Shown here: positions 24,001 to 34,790 of the stretch, in pieces | How the letters are laid out: every line of letters starts with the position of its first letter | How positions within the stretch are numbered: position 1 is the stretch's first letter | Assembly (NCBI RefSeq): GCF_030052815.1 | Contig: NW_026614697.1 | Span: forward strand, 1-64,000 | DNA length: 64,000 nucleotides | Direction of reading: 5' to 3' | DNA from: Hevea brasiliensis | Taxonomy: Eukaryota > Streptophyta > Magnoliopsida > Malpighiales > Euphorbiaceae | Made by a program: the position numbers and the translations under genes | Notes under the pieces: generated by a model | Database searches by the model: none | What the model saw: the letters and a program-made list of their open reading frames with translations, nothing else | Told to the model about the DNA's origin: nothing

Positions 24001-24756
24001 TTTTTCCTAATTTTTCTTGATCTCTATTCAATCAATTTATGTCTCCTCACTCTAGTTTAAGTATAGTTCCAGACATCCTGACTGTCCGAACAGACGTTAG
24101 TCATTGAAATAGTAGAATATACGAACTACCTAAAGTGAGGGCATTACAATTAGCCAATTGATTGCTTTCATAACAAACACAAGGGGAAATGGGAAAAAAT
24201 TAAAAGTGAGAATGAAAATGAAGGCATAAATCAGGCCAAGGCAATCGTGAGAATGAAAATGAAGGTATAAATCAGGCTAAGGCAATTTCATGTTTTTCAG
24301 TTTTCTAAGCATTGTCTTTTAATTTCAAGCTTTGTATTTTCTTTTTCAACAGTCAAATTTCAAATTTTGTTCAATATATACAAGTTCTTTAATTTCAGTA
24401 TACATCTATTTTAAGTTCAATAATATATTTCATAGCAAATTGTATTTAGTGTAATCAGTTCACATTTGATTTTAAAAATTGGAAAGTGCATTATCTTGAT
24501 TAATATACCTATTATCTAATATGTTCATAAGATTTAATCTGTTAGCCAATTGATTGCTTTAATAGCAAACACAAGGGGCAATGGAAAAAAATTGAAAGTG
24601 AGAATGAAAATGAAGGCATAAATCAGGCTAATGAAAATGAAGGCATAAATCAGGCTAAGGTAATTTCATGTTTTTCATGTTTTCTAAGGTCTTTTAATTT
24701 CAAGCTTTATAGTTTCTTTTTCAACTGTCAAATTTCAAATTTTATTCAGTATATAT

Positions 24757-24959
24757 TGTGAAGGATAGATCAACCTTGTCATTTACTGTTGTTAAATAAT
24801 AATAAATGTACACAGACTGTGGAGGTGGCAGACCTATGCCCAACCTCATCTCGTTGTTACACAGTTGGAGTTTGTTACGATGATAAATACATGAGGATAA
24901 ATAAATGAAGATAAATATATGATTATCTACACAAGATATACTCTATCACTACTCTATCA
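24757..24959 (-). repeat. 3' LTR of element A
   Basis: A 203-bp repeat with TG...CA ends, matching the split right LTR (50319-50393 plus 52506-52633). A purine-rich tract in the minus strand just inside it (24960-24974) is the probable polypurine primer. Confidence 0.9.
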
Positions 24960-24961
24960 CC

Positions 24962-25809
24962 GCCCTACAAATCTAACCAAGTGAGGTTAGAATTGTGAGT
25001 CTCATTTGCTTCGGTAGATGAACGCGCTACTGTAGGTTGTTTCTTAGACTGCCATGAAATTAGATTACTCCCCATAAATATCACATAGCCACTTGTTGAT
25101 TTTCTATCGTTCAGATTGGATGCCCAATTCGCATCACTGTAAGCATGAATATCAAGATTAGAAGAAGGAGTAAGGAGTAGCCAATACCATTGTGTGCCCT
25201 TCAAATAATGTAAAATACGTTTTACTGCAACCCAATGTTGCATTTTGGGAGAATGAACATATTGAGAAGCTTTGTGGACCGAGAAGGCAATGTCGGGTCT
25301 AGTGATATTCAAATATTGCAAAGCACCAACTATGGTGCGGTAGAGAGTGATATCAAAGTGCATTCAAGACTTGCTTGTAATTTCTCATTCGGTGTTGCTG
25401 GTGTAGATAAGCTTTTGCATGTGGTCATATTGGCTTTGTGTAACAAATCCTCAATATACTTTATCTGTGTAAGTAATAAACCCATTTTTGTATGATGAGC
25501 TTCAATACCCAAGAAATAATCTAATGGACCCAAATCTTTTAATTGAAACTTTAGTTGCAGAGATGCAACAAGGTGCTATAAATGAGTATTATCACTCCCA
25601 GTTAGGATGATATCATCCACATAAATAAGACAGAAAGCTTGTATCCACCATTCGTATAAGAAAATAAGGATGTATCTGCAGCAGATGACTTAAAATTTAA
25701 GAAGTGCATTTGACAAGCACTTGTACCATTGGCATGGAGCTTGACGAAGGCCATACAGAGAACGATGTAACCCACATGCATGATTCGATTTATCGAGATC
25801 AGTAAAACC
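24962..25809 (-). pseudogene. Element A: C-terminal reverse transcriptase and truncated RNase H
   Basis: Minus-strand frames encode pieces of copia RT/RNase H: DYFLGIEAH near 25500, TRPDIAFSVHKASQ near 25270, and the RNase H segment SDANWASNLNDRKSTSG near 25110. The frame breaks between 25330 and 25363, and the RNase H end is missing: after ARSSTEAN the sequence jumps within a few codons to the LTR. It joins the RT part at 47233 onward once B is removed; B entered within the codons for the QPPGF motif. Confidence 0.88.
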
Positions 25810-26966
25810 AGGAGTGTAACACCCCTATTTGTATAGCCTGGTATATTTCACTGTTCCGGTGATCGGTGTCGGTCCGGACAATTAAGGGGATTAGAACCAT
25901 ACTTAAGACAACTAGAGAAGCCCTAAACACAAATAATTAGTAATGTTCAATTAGTTAACTATAAATAAGAAAAACAGAACATAAGAGGTTAAACGAGCCG
26001 AGAGTCACAGCGATGGGTGACCTCCTCGGGAACGACTGCGAAGTCGTTTTAAACTCAAATTTCGAACCGTAAAATGTGACGTCGCGGTCCTTAGGACACT
26101 TATGAACACAGTGGAAAAGAGAAAATCACGAAAAAGAACTGTTAAGCCAGTCAAATAATTAGGTCAGGGAGCCGGAAGAAATATTGGATTATTTGCAAAC
26201 CGGGATGAACCGGCGAGGGGCAATTTGGTCAATTGACCCCGAGAGCTGACTCCTGACCTAACTGTCAAATAAAATCGGAGATAAGAAAATTTCGAAATCG
26301 AGAATTAAATTAAAGAACTAATAGAAAAAAATAAAAAATAAAAAATAAAGCACAAAGTCTTCTTCTTTTTCAAAACGTCACTCTCTCTCCCTCACCCTCT
26401 CCCTCACTTAAACCACCATTAAAGCTCATTTTTGAGCTTGAAGAACCCAAAATCCAACCATAGAAAATTTTCCTACCATAACTAGACTTTGTTTGGGCAA
26501 CTAGGAAAGAGGATTCAAGGAAAAGAAAGAAGAAAAATTTGAAGAAAAGGAGGAAGAAAATTCTGCTCAAGGTTAGTAATACAAACTTCAATTTTTTTTT
26601 TTTGTTTAATTAGTGTTTCTATGGCATCAAGAGCTTGTAAATAAACTTAAAATGAAATAAAAATATGGGGGGAGGACCAAACTGAAATTTCAGCCTGTTG
26701 AAGGGGAGTATGATTTTGTATGGTTTGATGGTTTTAAATGAGTTTGGGGACCTCCATTAGTTGATTGATTATGGTTGAGAGCTTTGAATTTAGTTAATTG
26801 CAACAATTAAGTGAGTTAGGGTTTTGGGACTTAGGGTTTGTGAACTAAAAATGTGAGAAATGAGCAAATGATATCTTTGACCTATTGTAAAGTGAAATAA
26901 TAGTCAATTATGACCAAATGAGTTGTGTGGGAATGGTAGAAAATTAAGCCAAATTCGGAGGTTGTA

Positions 26967-26992
26967 TGGTCATGCTGCTGGCAGCATGACCA
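26967..26992. other. Perfect 12-bp hairpin in the B LTR
   Basis: TGGTCATGCTGC and its exact complement are separated by two bases. The same hairpin is kept in the 3' LTR at 45043-45068. Role unknown; it could fold in LTR RNA or DNA. Confidence 0.85.
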
Positions 26993-27172
26993 AGTCAACT
27001 TTGAAGGACCAAAACTGAAATTTTACAAGTCCAATTGATATGGCACTAATTGGAGATGAAAATAGACATAAAATGACACAATTTTCATTTAGGAACCATG
27101 CCCAAAAAGTGACCAAAACCTAGTGAACAAATTGACCAAAGTTGGATAAGTGCAGTCTGCCACTGTACAAAC

Positions 27173-27205
27173 TGACCAAATGAACAGTGTTTGTTCATTT
27201 GGTCA
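27173..27205. other. Perfect 14-bp hairpin shared with solo LTR E
   Basis: Arms TGACCAAATGAACA and TGTTCATTTGGTCA flank a 5-base loop. Identical arms occur in the first two 192-bp repeats of solo LTR E, although the LTRs are otherwise diverged. It is kept in the B 3' LTR near 45249-45281. Confidence 0.88.
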
Positions 27206-28455
27206 TAACTCGAGCTAGACAGGTCAAATTGACCTGAAATTTTGCCAGTGGTCAGATGAGATATAGACCTAAAACTTTCATGAAGAACACAAGTCCAAAT
27301 TCTGCCAGCAACCAAGCCATTTGGCCACCCCAAGTTGGTGACCCAAATCTGCCAGCACCAAAATTGCCCAGAAAATCTGGGTTGTTTTCCATCCGGCAGC
27401 GCTGGTTTAAATGGCCATAACTTGAGCTACAAAACTCCAATTGGGGTGATCCAAAAATGAGAATAAACTTAAGACAATAAGGAACATTTTCTATGAAGGA
27501 AGGTTTGCCAAATTCTAACAGTAAATTGACCAATGGAACAGTACAACTAGGAGCACCAAAACTGAAAATTTGACAATTTTGCTTGAAGGACTTAAGCTTT
27601 GAGAAAATGACCAAAACCAACAAATTTAATGACCAAAATGTGGTATGTGGGTGAAGTTGGAGTTCCCATACCTATTAAGCCTTAAAAAGTCAACAATTTG
27701 ACTTGAATAGTGTAGTGAATAGTAACCCAAAATACAAAAACTTCGAGAACGTCGAATTTAACGCAATAAAGCTAGGTAAAAATGAAGTGAAATTTATTTT
27801 TGGATTTATGCTAAGTTATGGTACTGAAACACTGTGAAATTGTGTGTTTCAGCTGAAAAAGACTTGGAAGCTCTGAGAGACTGAGTCAAGGCCTAGAGGC
27901 GACTCACGTCAGGTCTGTGCACAATAATACTTGTTTAAATATTTTATTCTCAAAAATTTGACTTCTTTGATTAATTATGTACTGTGTTGCCATTTTATAA
28001 TCGTAAATGTGACTTTGGAAATTGATCAGATTTCTCATAAATTGTTTGAATAAATTGTTTTGAATTGATTTTATGTTCACACTTAGCATGACAGTATCAC
28101 ATTATTCCTCCTCCATTTGTGGGGTTGAGATCGTTTATTTTCCTCCCTCTCTGGCTTGCCAGTTGAGGTTGAGATCGGATGAGTACTCATTAGCTAGCTA
28201 GCCACCTCCCTCATTGATTTCGATTAATGGGGTTGTAGATTGCTTTGTCGTGGTGTACAACACGGCATTGATCGGAAATTTTGTGTCATGGCTTAAGTTG
28301 TGTATGATTTTGGCAACACTGTGTTTAATAAATTATTTGACTAAATGGAGTTGTTATGAGCTTTGATATTTGTGAAATGTGATTGAGAAGTATTCAAATT
28401 GTGTTTCATCAATGAATGATTTATGTATTGCATTTTAAATTTTTATTGTGCACCA

Positions 28456-28475
28456 CTGAGTATTTTTATACTCAG
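28456..28475. other. Perfect 8-bp hairpin near the LTR 3' part of B
   Basis: CTGAGTAT and ATACTCAG flank TTTT, directly after TGCACCA. Solo LTRs D and E have a comparable hairpin after the same TGCACCA sequence (22556-22572 in E, 17086-17102 in D), so position and structure are conserved while the stem sequence differs. Confidence 0.8.
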
Positions 28476-29094
28476 CGATAGCTTATTTTGCTGTCGCAGA
28501 TAAGAGCAAGGAGAAAGCAGCAGAGTGAACTGCTATCGAAATTTTGACCACATCGATCATTTTGTACGGGTATTATTTTATACCCTTGTAGATAATTTTG
28601 ATGTAAATATAGAAATGTTGTATGTATCAATGTAAGTTGAGCAGTTGTAAATAAATTGTAATAATATTATTTTGGATTTCCTTTTGTAAATTTAATATTT
28701 GTACATATGAATTTCATGTTTTATGCCTTGTGAAAGAAGTATTAAATATTTTGAGATGATGAATTTTGATTTGGATTGTGGAATTACTTTGAAGTGATTT
28801 GAATTGGGTTGAATTGTGATTTATTGGAGGTTGGGAGTTGAGAAAATCATTGAAAGTGTCTTTTTTTCAGGTATTTGAAGAACTGTTTTCTCTAATTACA
28901 AACGGAACACTGTCAAAATTTTTATAAAATTTGTGGCAAAATTAAATTGGACAAAAATTTTTACTAGTATTTAAACTTTGAATAAATGATTTTTAATTCC
29001 TACCAAAATGCTCACCACTTCCAAAATGTAAGAAAATTGTTTTAAAATCTCTTGTAGGGTACTTAATGAGTTATTGGTAGGTGAAGTTCAGTAG

Positions 29095-31190
29095 TGTTAG
29101 TAGTATGCCCTAGAGCATATCATTTAGTATGTATCTTGTACATATTTTTATTAATAAAAGGCATTTCCATTTTTCCGTTTACATAATATATTTATGTGTA
29201 ATAGAAAAGGTCCATTGATATTTTGTTAGAAATATTATTCTTAAGTTGTTAAGAATATGAGTGACAATATTTCTAGCACGAAGTATCATAAATAGGTTCA
29301 CAATCGAGGATACTTCATAATAAGGACATGACTTATCCAGAAAGATTGTATTCATGTTTGTTACCAAGTTATTTATATGAGATATAAATAAGATGGAATG
29401 GTGAGTCTCATGCCATATAACAAACATGATAGGCACTTATAAATGATAAGTAGGCCGAACCAGTGACATTTATGACAAGCACATGGAGTTTACTCTTGTC
29501 AATGTTTTGTCATAAATCATATCAGTGCATATAATCTTTAGACCTGAGATAGCACAGTTATCTTGTATATAGGTAGTTTGAGTTTGATACTGCTTTCATA
29601 CTTGTACTGTGTATGGGTATATGGGCATGTGTTGGCTCTTACTAGTTATATATGGAGGTAGGTGTTGATCAAGATGGAATCTGTTCCTCTAAGTAAATAG
29701 AGATAAAATCCTATGTTCATTTAATTGTTCTTGATGTTTCAAGATCCTGCCAGACAGATAGATTTATTCGTAAAAGATTTTCGATGAGAAAATCTTTTAA
29801 TCAAGAACTGAAATTAAAAGAGAACATAATATTCATAGCAAATGGAGTTTGAAATAAACCAATACTCACGCTTGAGTTGGGATTTTGTAACAGAGAGATT
29901 CTAGTGCATGGTAACATATGATTATAGGTTCATTTAAGGTAAACCTTATTACTAATTGGGTGGCCATGGCATGCTATGCTAGGTGTTAACCATGGTCTAT
30001 GAGGTTCATAAAATGATTTAGAGAAATCATTTATGGTAAGAAAGAGTTCTGATGATATTAAGAGTTGATATCATGTCTCATTGCCAATTAGTGATGAGCC
30101 TAGTAAGTCACACACATACACAAGTTATCACCTATTTAAATATGATTTAATTAATTAATTAAAGAGTTTAATTGATTAATTAAATAGGTTTGGTTTGCAA
30201 TTAAATTGTAAAGTCCCTAGCATGACTTGAAACCAAATCTAGATTATTGGATGTGCAAGATAAATTAAATTTATATTTAAAGTGTTTAAATATGAATTTA
30301 ATTAATGAGAAATTAATTAATAGAGATTAATTAATTAATTTATATTTGATATAAATTAATTAGAAGAAGAAAAATAATTATTTTGGGTTAAGAACTCAAA
30401 ATTAAGACACAGGGGCATTTTGGTCATTTCACGCAGTGACACATGGCACCATGAGATGGTGACACATGGGATTACACATAAGCTTGCCAAATGTTTTTTT
30501 AATCATGTAAGATGATTAAAATCAAGATTAAATATAGGTTTGACACTTGGCACAATGTGATTGGGTCACTTAAACCTAGAGCTAATCAAAGGGTGATATG
30601 TGGCAAGGGTTTAATGTGTTAACCTAGCTATATAAGTGTTGTTATGAGAAAAATAAAACACAACCATCAGCCACACTCCTTTGTCACGCCATTTTGCAGC
30701 CCTCCCTCTATTCTTCTTCATCTCTTATCAATTCAAAGAGATTAGCCATCAATCTCTTGAATTAAGAACACTAGAAATTGTTTCTAGTGTCCTGTTTACA
30801 TCTCTAATCTCTTAAAAGGCAGAACTTGAATTTCTAATTAATAGAAAAAGCTTTAGAAGCTGTTCAAGGGCTGCCATAGGTGTTCTTGGTGTGGACAAGC
30901 TAGAGGGACAACATCCGTGTCCTCAAGACGACCAAAGGCGCACACGCCGCAAAGGCATCAAGAGGTTAGTGTAATCGTTCTTGATTTAATCTAGGGTTCT
31001 AAAATTAATCTGATTAATTTTAAAATCTTAAATGGAAAATACATATCCAAAAACATATTAAAAGAGTTTTAATATGTTGTTTATCATTGAAATCAAATAG
31101 ATAAAAATAAATCTTGCATGATGCATGTGACCCTAGGTGAAAATTTTTGAATTCAATGGGATAAACTAGTGTTTTTCACGCCTGCCTTCA
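29095..31190 (+). repeat. 5' LTR of C
   Basis: Nearly identical to 36896-39001. It contains a 19-bp motif GGCATTTTGGTCATTTCAC at 30414-30432 and a TATATAAG box at 30629-30636. Confidence 0.92.
30629..30636 (+). promoter_or_regulatory. TATA box of the C LTR promoter
   Basis: TATATAAG lies about 560 bp before the LTR end, followed by CA-rich leader sequence. It is the best candidate for the start of element transcription. A closely similar box is present in the 3' LTR near 38432-38439. Confidence 0.6.
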
Positions 31191-31192
31191 AT

Positions 31193-31204
31193 TGGTATCA
31201 GAGC
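31193..31204 (+). other. Primer binding site of C
   Basis: TGGTATCAGAGC, two bases after the 5' LTR, is complementary to the 3' end of plant initiator methionine tRNA, the usual primer for copia reverse transcription. Confidence 0.88.
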
Positions 31205-31457
31205 CACTATATTTGTCATTTAGATTGTTGATTACATGATTTAATTGTGTGATTTGATCATGAGATGATTGATCCATTGCTGGTTGGATCAAGAGGTGTG
31301 GCGGCATGCTTGATGAACTCCAACATGGTGCGCATGGCTTTGGAAGATCATGGTGCGCATGGTTATTATTAAATTCTGCAATTGTTGCATGATGAAAGGT
31401 TCATCATATGACTAATTAAAATGTTTAATTAGGATTTTTAATCACACAATTAAATTA

Positions 31458-31772
31458 TGATTCAAATCAGAATTTTAAAAATTGTTTGAATGTGATTCAA
31501 ATCTGAATTTTTAAAGTTGTTTGAATCATATTTAAATATGATTTTTTAAAATTGATTGAATAAAATTCAGATCTGATTTTTTAAAAAATGTTTGAATGTG
31601 ATTCAAATCTGATTTTTTAAAAAATGTTTGAATGTGATTCAAATCTGAATTTTTAAAGTTGTTTGAATGTGATTCAAATCTGAATTTTTAAATTTGTTTG
31701 AATGAGATTCAAATCTGAATTTTTAAATTTATTTGAATCATATTCAAATCAAGAATTTTAAGTTGAATATGA
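31458..31772 (+). repeat. About nine imperfect 35-bp tandem repeats in the leader of C
   Basis: Each unit resembles TGATTCAAATCTGAATTTTT followed by AAAGTTGTTTGAATG. The array sits between the PBS and gag, in an unusually long untranslated leader of about 1.7 kb (31205-32944). The rest of that leader shows no gene. Confidence 0.85.
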
Positions 31773-32944
31773 GATATTCAATTTAATTTAAGTATGTATG
31801 TTTTATTTAATTGTTAAATAGTGATATGCATGATGGATGATCATGGACTATAAAAGACCAATGTGATTGGATTTATTTCTTTTATGTTTCTTTGGGATTG
31901 TAAATTAATTAATTTATTTTAATTTATTTTGGGCATGTATTATTAAGTTTGTAATAATTTTTGGTTTGTAATTTCATTTATTTAAGTTCTTGTAAATTCG
32001 CCTTGGTATGCCAAGGATTACTATGTAATATTGGATTGCAAGAAGTTCAAGGAGGTCAAGAGCATTGGTGGGACCAGTGGGAGGAATTCAAGATCAAGTG
32101 TTGATTATGTACTCCTTCAGCAACTCTTGTAAAATGAATGAATGAATGAAATGCACCTAGGAATGCCCTGATTCAATTCTTGATGGCTCAGAATTGAATC
32201 CCTTAGAAAGTCCATGATCATACCATATTTATTGCTTATCCATGAATGCATGAGATGTATGAGAATGTATGCTATTATATGATATATGTATGCTAATTGG
32301 ATAATGTGCAAAGTGAGACCTTAATAGTAATTAGAATGACCATAAAATCTTCCAAACAAATGATTAAGTTGGAAATGCTATAATTAAAGTAATTATAACA
32401 TAGGCCCTCCATTGGGGCAATTATTTTAAGAAATTTTAAATAGTTGCATAAGATGCAATTAATTTAAGAGATTTTCTTAAGAATAATTGTTAAGCATGAG
32501 ATGTTGTAAATATGTAAATGGTTTAGTGGCCAATATTGGATGTACCTGAGGACATTAAAATTATTTGCATAATTACTGGCTCAATGGGATCAACTTAACT
32601 AATGCAAGATAAGTCAATAATGGATGTACCTGAGATTTTGAGCATTAGGGGCTAGGTAAAGGATTGAACCTCACATGAGATGTGATGGGCAAGGAGTTGC
32701 TCACTTATAGTTTATTGTAATTCCAATAACGGATGTACCTGAGGATGATCAATAGAATTATAAGAATTCAATCACCCACTAGAAATCTATCCAACTAGGA
32801 TTTTCGTTTTCTACTTTGGAAGTGTAGGATTCGCTAAGTTAGTGGGAGGACCAATTTGATTAAAAGGCCATAATCATTTTGGTTAATTACATGATACATT
32901 TACTAATTAATCGTTATTTTCTCAGCTTAATTTTCTCGATAAAA

Positions 32945-33776
32945 ATGAGCATAAAACAACCACCACCATCAAAAATCATAACAAGCATACTTGATCAAAA
33001 TAGGTTGACAGAACCTAATCTGAATGATTGTCTAATAAATTTGAAACTAGTCATGAACCTTGAACAAATATGATATGTTCTAGATTCAAATGTTCTGGTC
33101 CCTTACCTCCAGAGGCCACACAAGAGGAACATGAAACTTTGGACTAGTTGAAGCATCATGATATGAGAGCTAAGTGTTACATTCTTGCTTCCATGAGTAA
33201 TGAGTTATAGAAGCAACATGAGAACATGCAGAGTGCGAGTGAGATCCTCCTTCACCTACAAGAGTTGTATGGTGAGCACAGCAGGAATGCTAGGTATGAG
33301 ATATCTAGACAGCTATTCCGTATGAGGATGTCTGAGGGACAGAATGTTGGGGATCATGTCCACAAGATGATTCGGCTGATTGAGCAGTTGGAACATCTTA
33401 ACTTCAACATGGATTTCCAACTACAGACGAATTTGATCCTTCAGTCCCTTCCTGAGTCTTTTGGAATTTTGTGACAAATTTCCATATGACTCAATAGGAA
33501 TGCACCTTAGCTGGTTTACTCAACATGCTGGTTATTGCCCAAAAGAATATGTTGGGCAATAAAGGAAAAGAGGTAGCTTTGGTTGCATCTTCTTCTGCTA
33601 GAAAGTCCAACAAGAAGAAGGGCAATAAGAAAAAGAAACCTCAGATTCCTGGTCCTTCCAAGAAAATAGCTAAACAGAAAAGGAAGACTAAAGCTGATGG
33701 AGGCAAAGGAAAGTGTTTCCACTGCCAAAAGGATGGGCACTGGAAAAGGAACTGCCGGAGTATCTTGCTTCTCTGA
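32945..33776 (+). pseudogene. Element C: gag remnant
   Basis: A degraded copia gag. It starts MSIKQPPPSKIITSILDQNR, passes several stops and frame changes, and includes the UBN2-type segment 33226-33474 (ASEILLHLQELYGEHSRNAR) and a basic stretch ending in a CCHC zinc knuckle CFHCQKDGHWKRNC at about 33714-33755. Gag would coat the element RNA. Multiple stops mean it cannot be made intact. Confidence 0.88.
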
Positions 33777-33859
33777 AGGACAAGAAGGATACACCTTCTA
33801 AGGTATGTCCATATCTTGTTATTTAGATTCTTATGATACTCATAGTTCATCTACACTTA

Positions 33860-34790
33860 GGTTTTAGATATCGTGCCGATTCTCACATTTCTAATGATAT
33901 GCAGAACTAGCAAATAGTAGCAGCTTGCGTTCTCAAGATATTAGAGTCCGGATTGGCAATGGCTCAACTGTTGAAGCTTTAGCCATAGGATCTAAATCTT
34001 TTTACATGTTTGGACATGTTTTGTGTTTGGATAATATTTTATATGTACCTGATGCTTTTAAGAACATCATTTCTATATCTAGTTTGACTAGAAATGGCTA
34101 TGAATTTCATTCACAGATGATGTTTGCAATATTTATTTGGAAATAAATATGTTGGTTCGTTTTATATGAATGTTGGTCTTTATTATTTGGATAATACTGA
34201 CAAACACAAATTGAATGCAAGTGATCTAAAAGAATGCAATGCCATGGTGAAAACCAACTCAAGTTCAAAATATATTTGGCACTTAAGGTTATGTCATGTT
34301 GCGTAAGATAGGATTGCAAAACGAGAAAATGGGGATTCTATCCTCATTAGGCTCGAGCCTACTCCAACTTGTGAATCTTGCCTTCAGGGCAAAATGACTA
34401 GATCACCCTTTGTTGGACAAGGGCTAAGAGCTGAAAATATTTTGGAGCTAATACATAGTGATGTATGTGGTCCATTTAAAGAAATGGCTAGCCTTTCATT
34501 ATTTTATTACCTTTACTGATGAAAAATCAAGGTTTGGGTATTTGTATTTGATGAAATACAAACATGAATCTTTTGAAAAATTCAAAGAATTTAAATCTGA
34601 AGTAGAAAATCAAACAGGAAAGAGTATTAAAGCTCTTCGATCAGATCGTGGAGGTGAATATTTGAGTACTGAATTTGATAAATACTTGAGAGAGCATGGC
34701 ATTGTTTCTCACCGACTCCTCCAGAACGCCACACCGAATGGTGTATCTGAAGGAGAAATCGTACCTATTGGATATGGTACGTAGTATGAT
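33860..34790 (+). pseudogene. Element C: protease/integrase remnant
   Basis: Frames include a protease-to-integrase linker (33925-34146), a pre-integrase zinc-binding fragment WHLRLCHVA with a stop after it near 34304, and the integrase core at 34458-34784 with FTDEKSRFGYLYLM and LRSDRGGEYLSTEFDKYL. The catalytic core order matches copia integrase. Frameshifts near 34480 and 34730 and in-frame stops destroy it. Confidence 0.87.

Larger units (their letters stand above)
16506..24148 (-). mobile_element. Solo LTR D (gypsy-like), split by solo LTR E
   Basis: On the minus strand the element runs from TGTAATGCCC at 24148 to ...CGTCACA at 16506. Perfect 5-bp target duplications ATTAG lie at 16501-16505 and 24149-24153. 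Without the nested E and its duplicated target, D is about 3.68 kb. It has TG...CA ends and no internal coding region, so it is an LTR left after recombination between the two LTRs of a full element. Its sequence is the reverse-complement relative of E. The length, and motifs shared with the LTRs of B, suggest a Tekay/Del-type chromovirus origin (inference). Confidence 0.9.
16276..24689. repeat. Tandem array of a 375-bp unit, first unit split by solo LTRs
   Basis: Unit one is 16276-16505 plus 24149-24314, interrupted by solo LTRs D and E. Unit two is intact at 24315-24689 (375 bp). Unit three starts at 24690 and is interrupted by element A at 24757, resuming at 52634. Each begins with a TCTTTTAATTT(C/T)AAGC sequence and contains TCAGTATACATCTATTTTAA-like and AAATCAGGCTAAGG-like segments. 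A further short internal duplication of about 35 bp (GAGAATGAAAATGAAGG) occurs near the unit ends. The units differ by several percent. Function is unknown. Confidence 0.8.

Noticed and set aside
27085..27623. Minus-strand frames of 82 and 123 residues, repeated near 45161-45699
   Set aside because: They are antisense frames inside the two B LTRs; no domain is seen and the recurrence is due to the LTR pair.
29179..29436. 85-residue frame repeated near 36980-37237 and 52159-52416
   Set aside because: The repetition is explained by the C-family LTRs; the frame is within LTR sequence and shows no domain.
31458..31772. CRISPR-like array
   Set aside because: The units are contiguous and diverged, with no distinct spacers, and lie in a plant retrotransposon leader.
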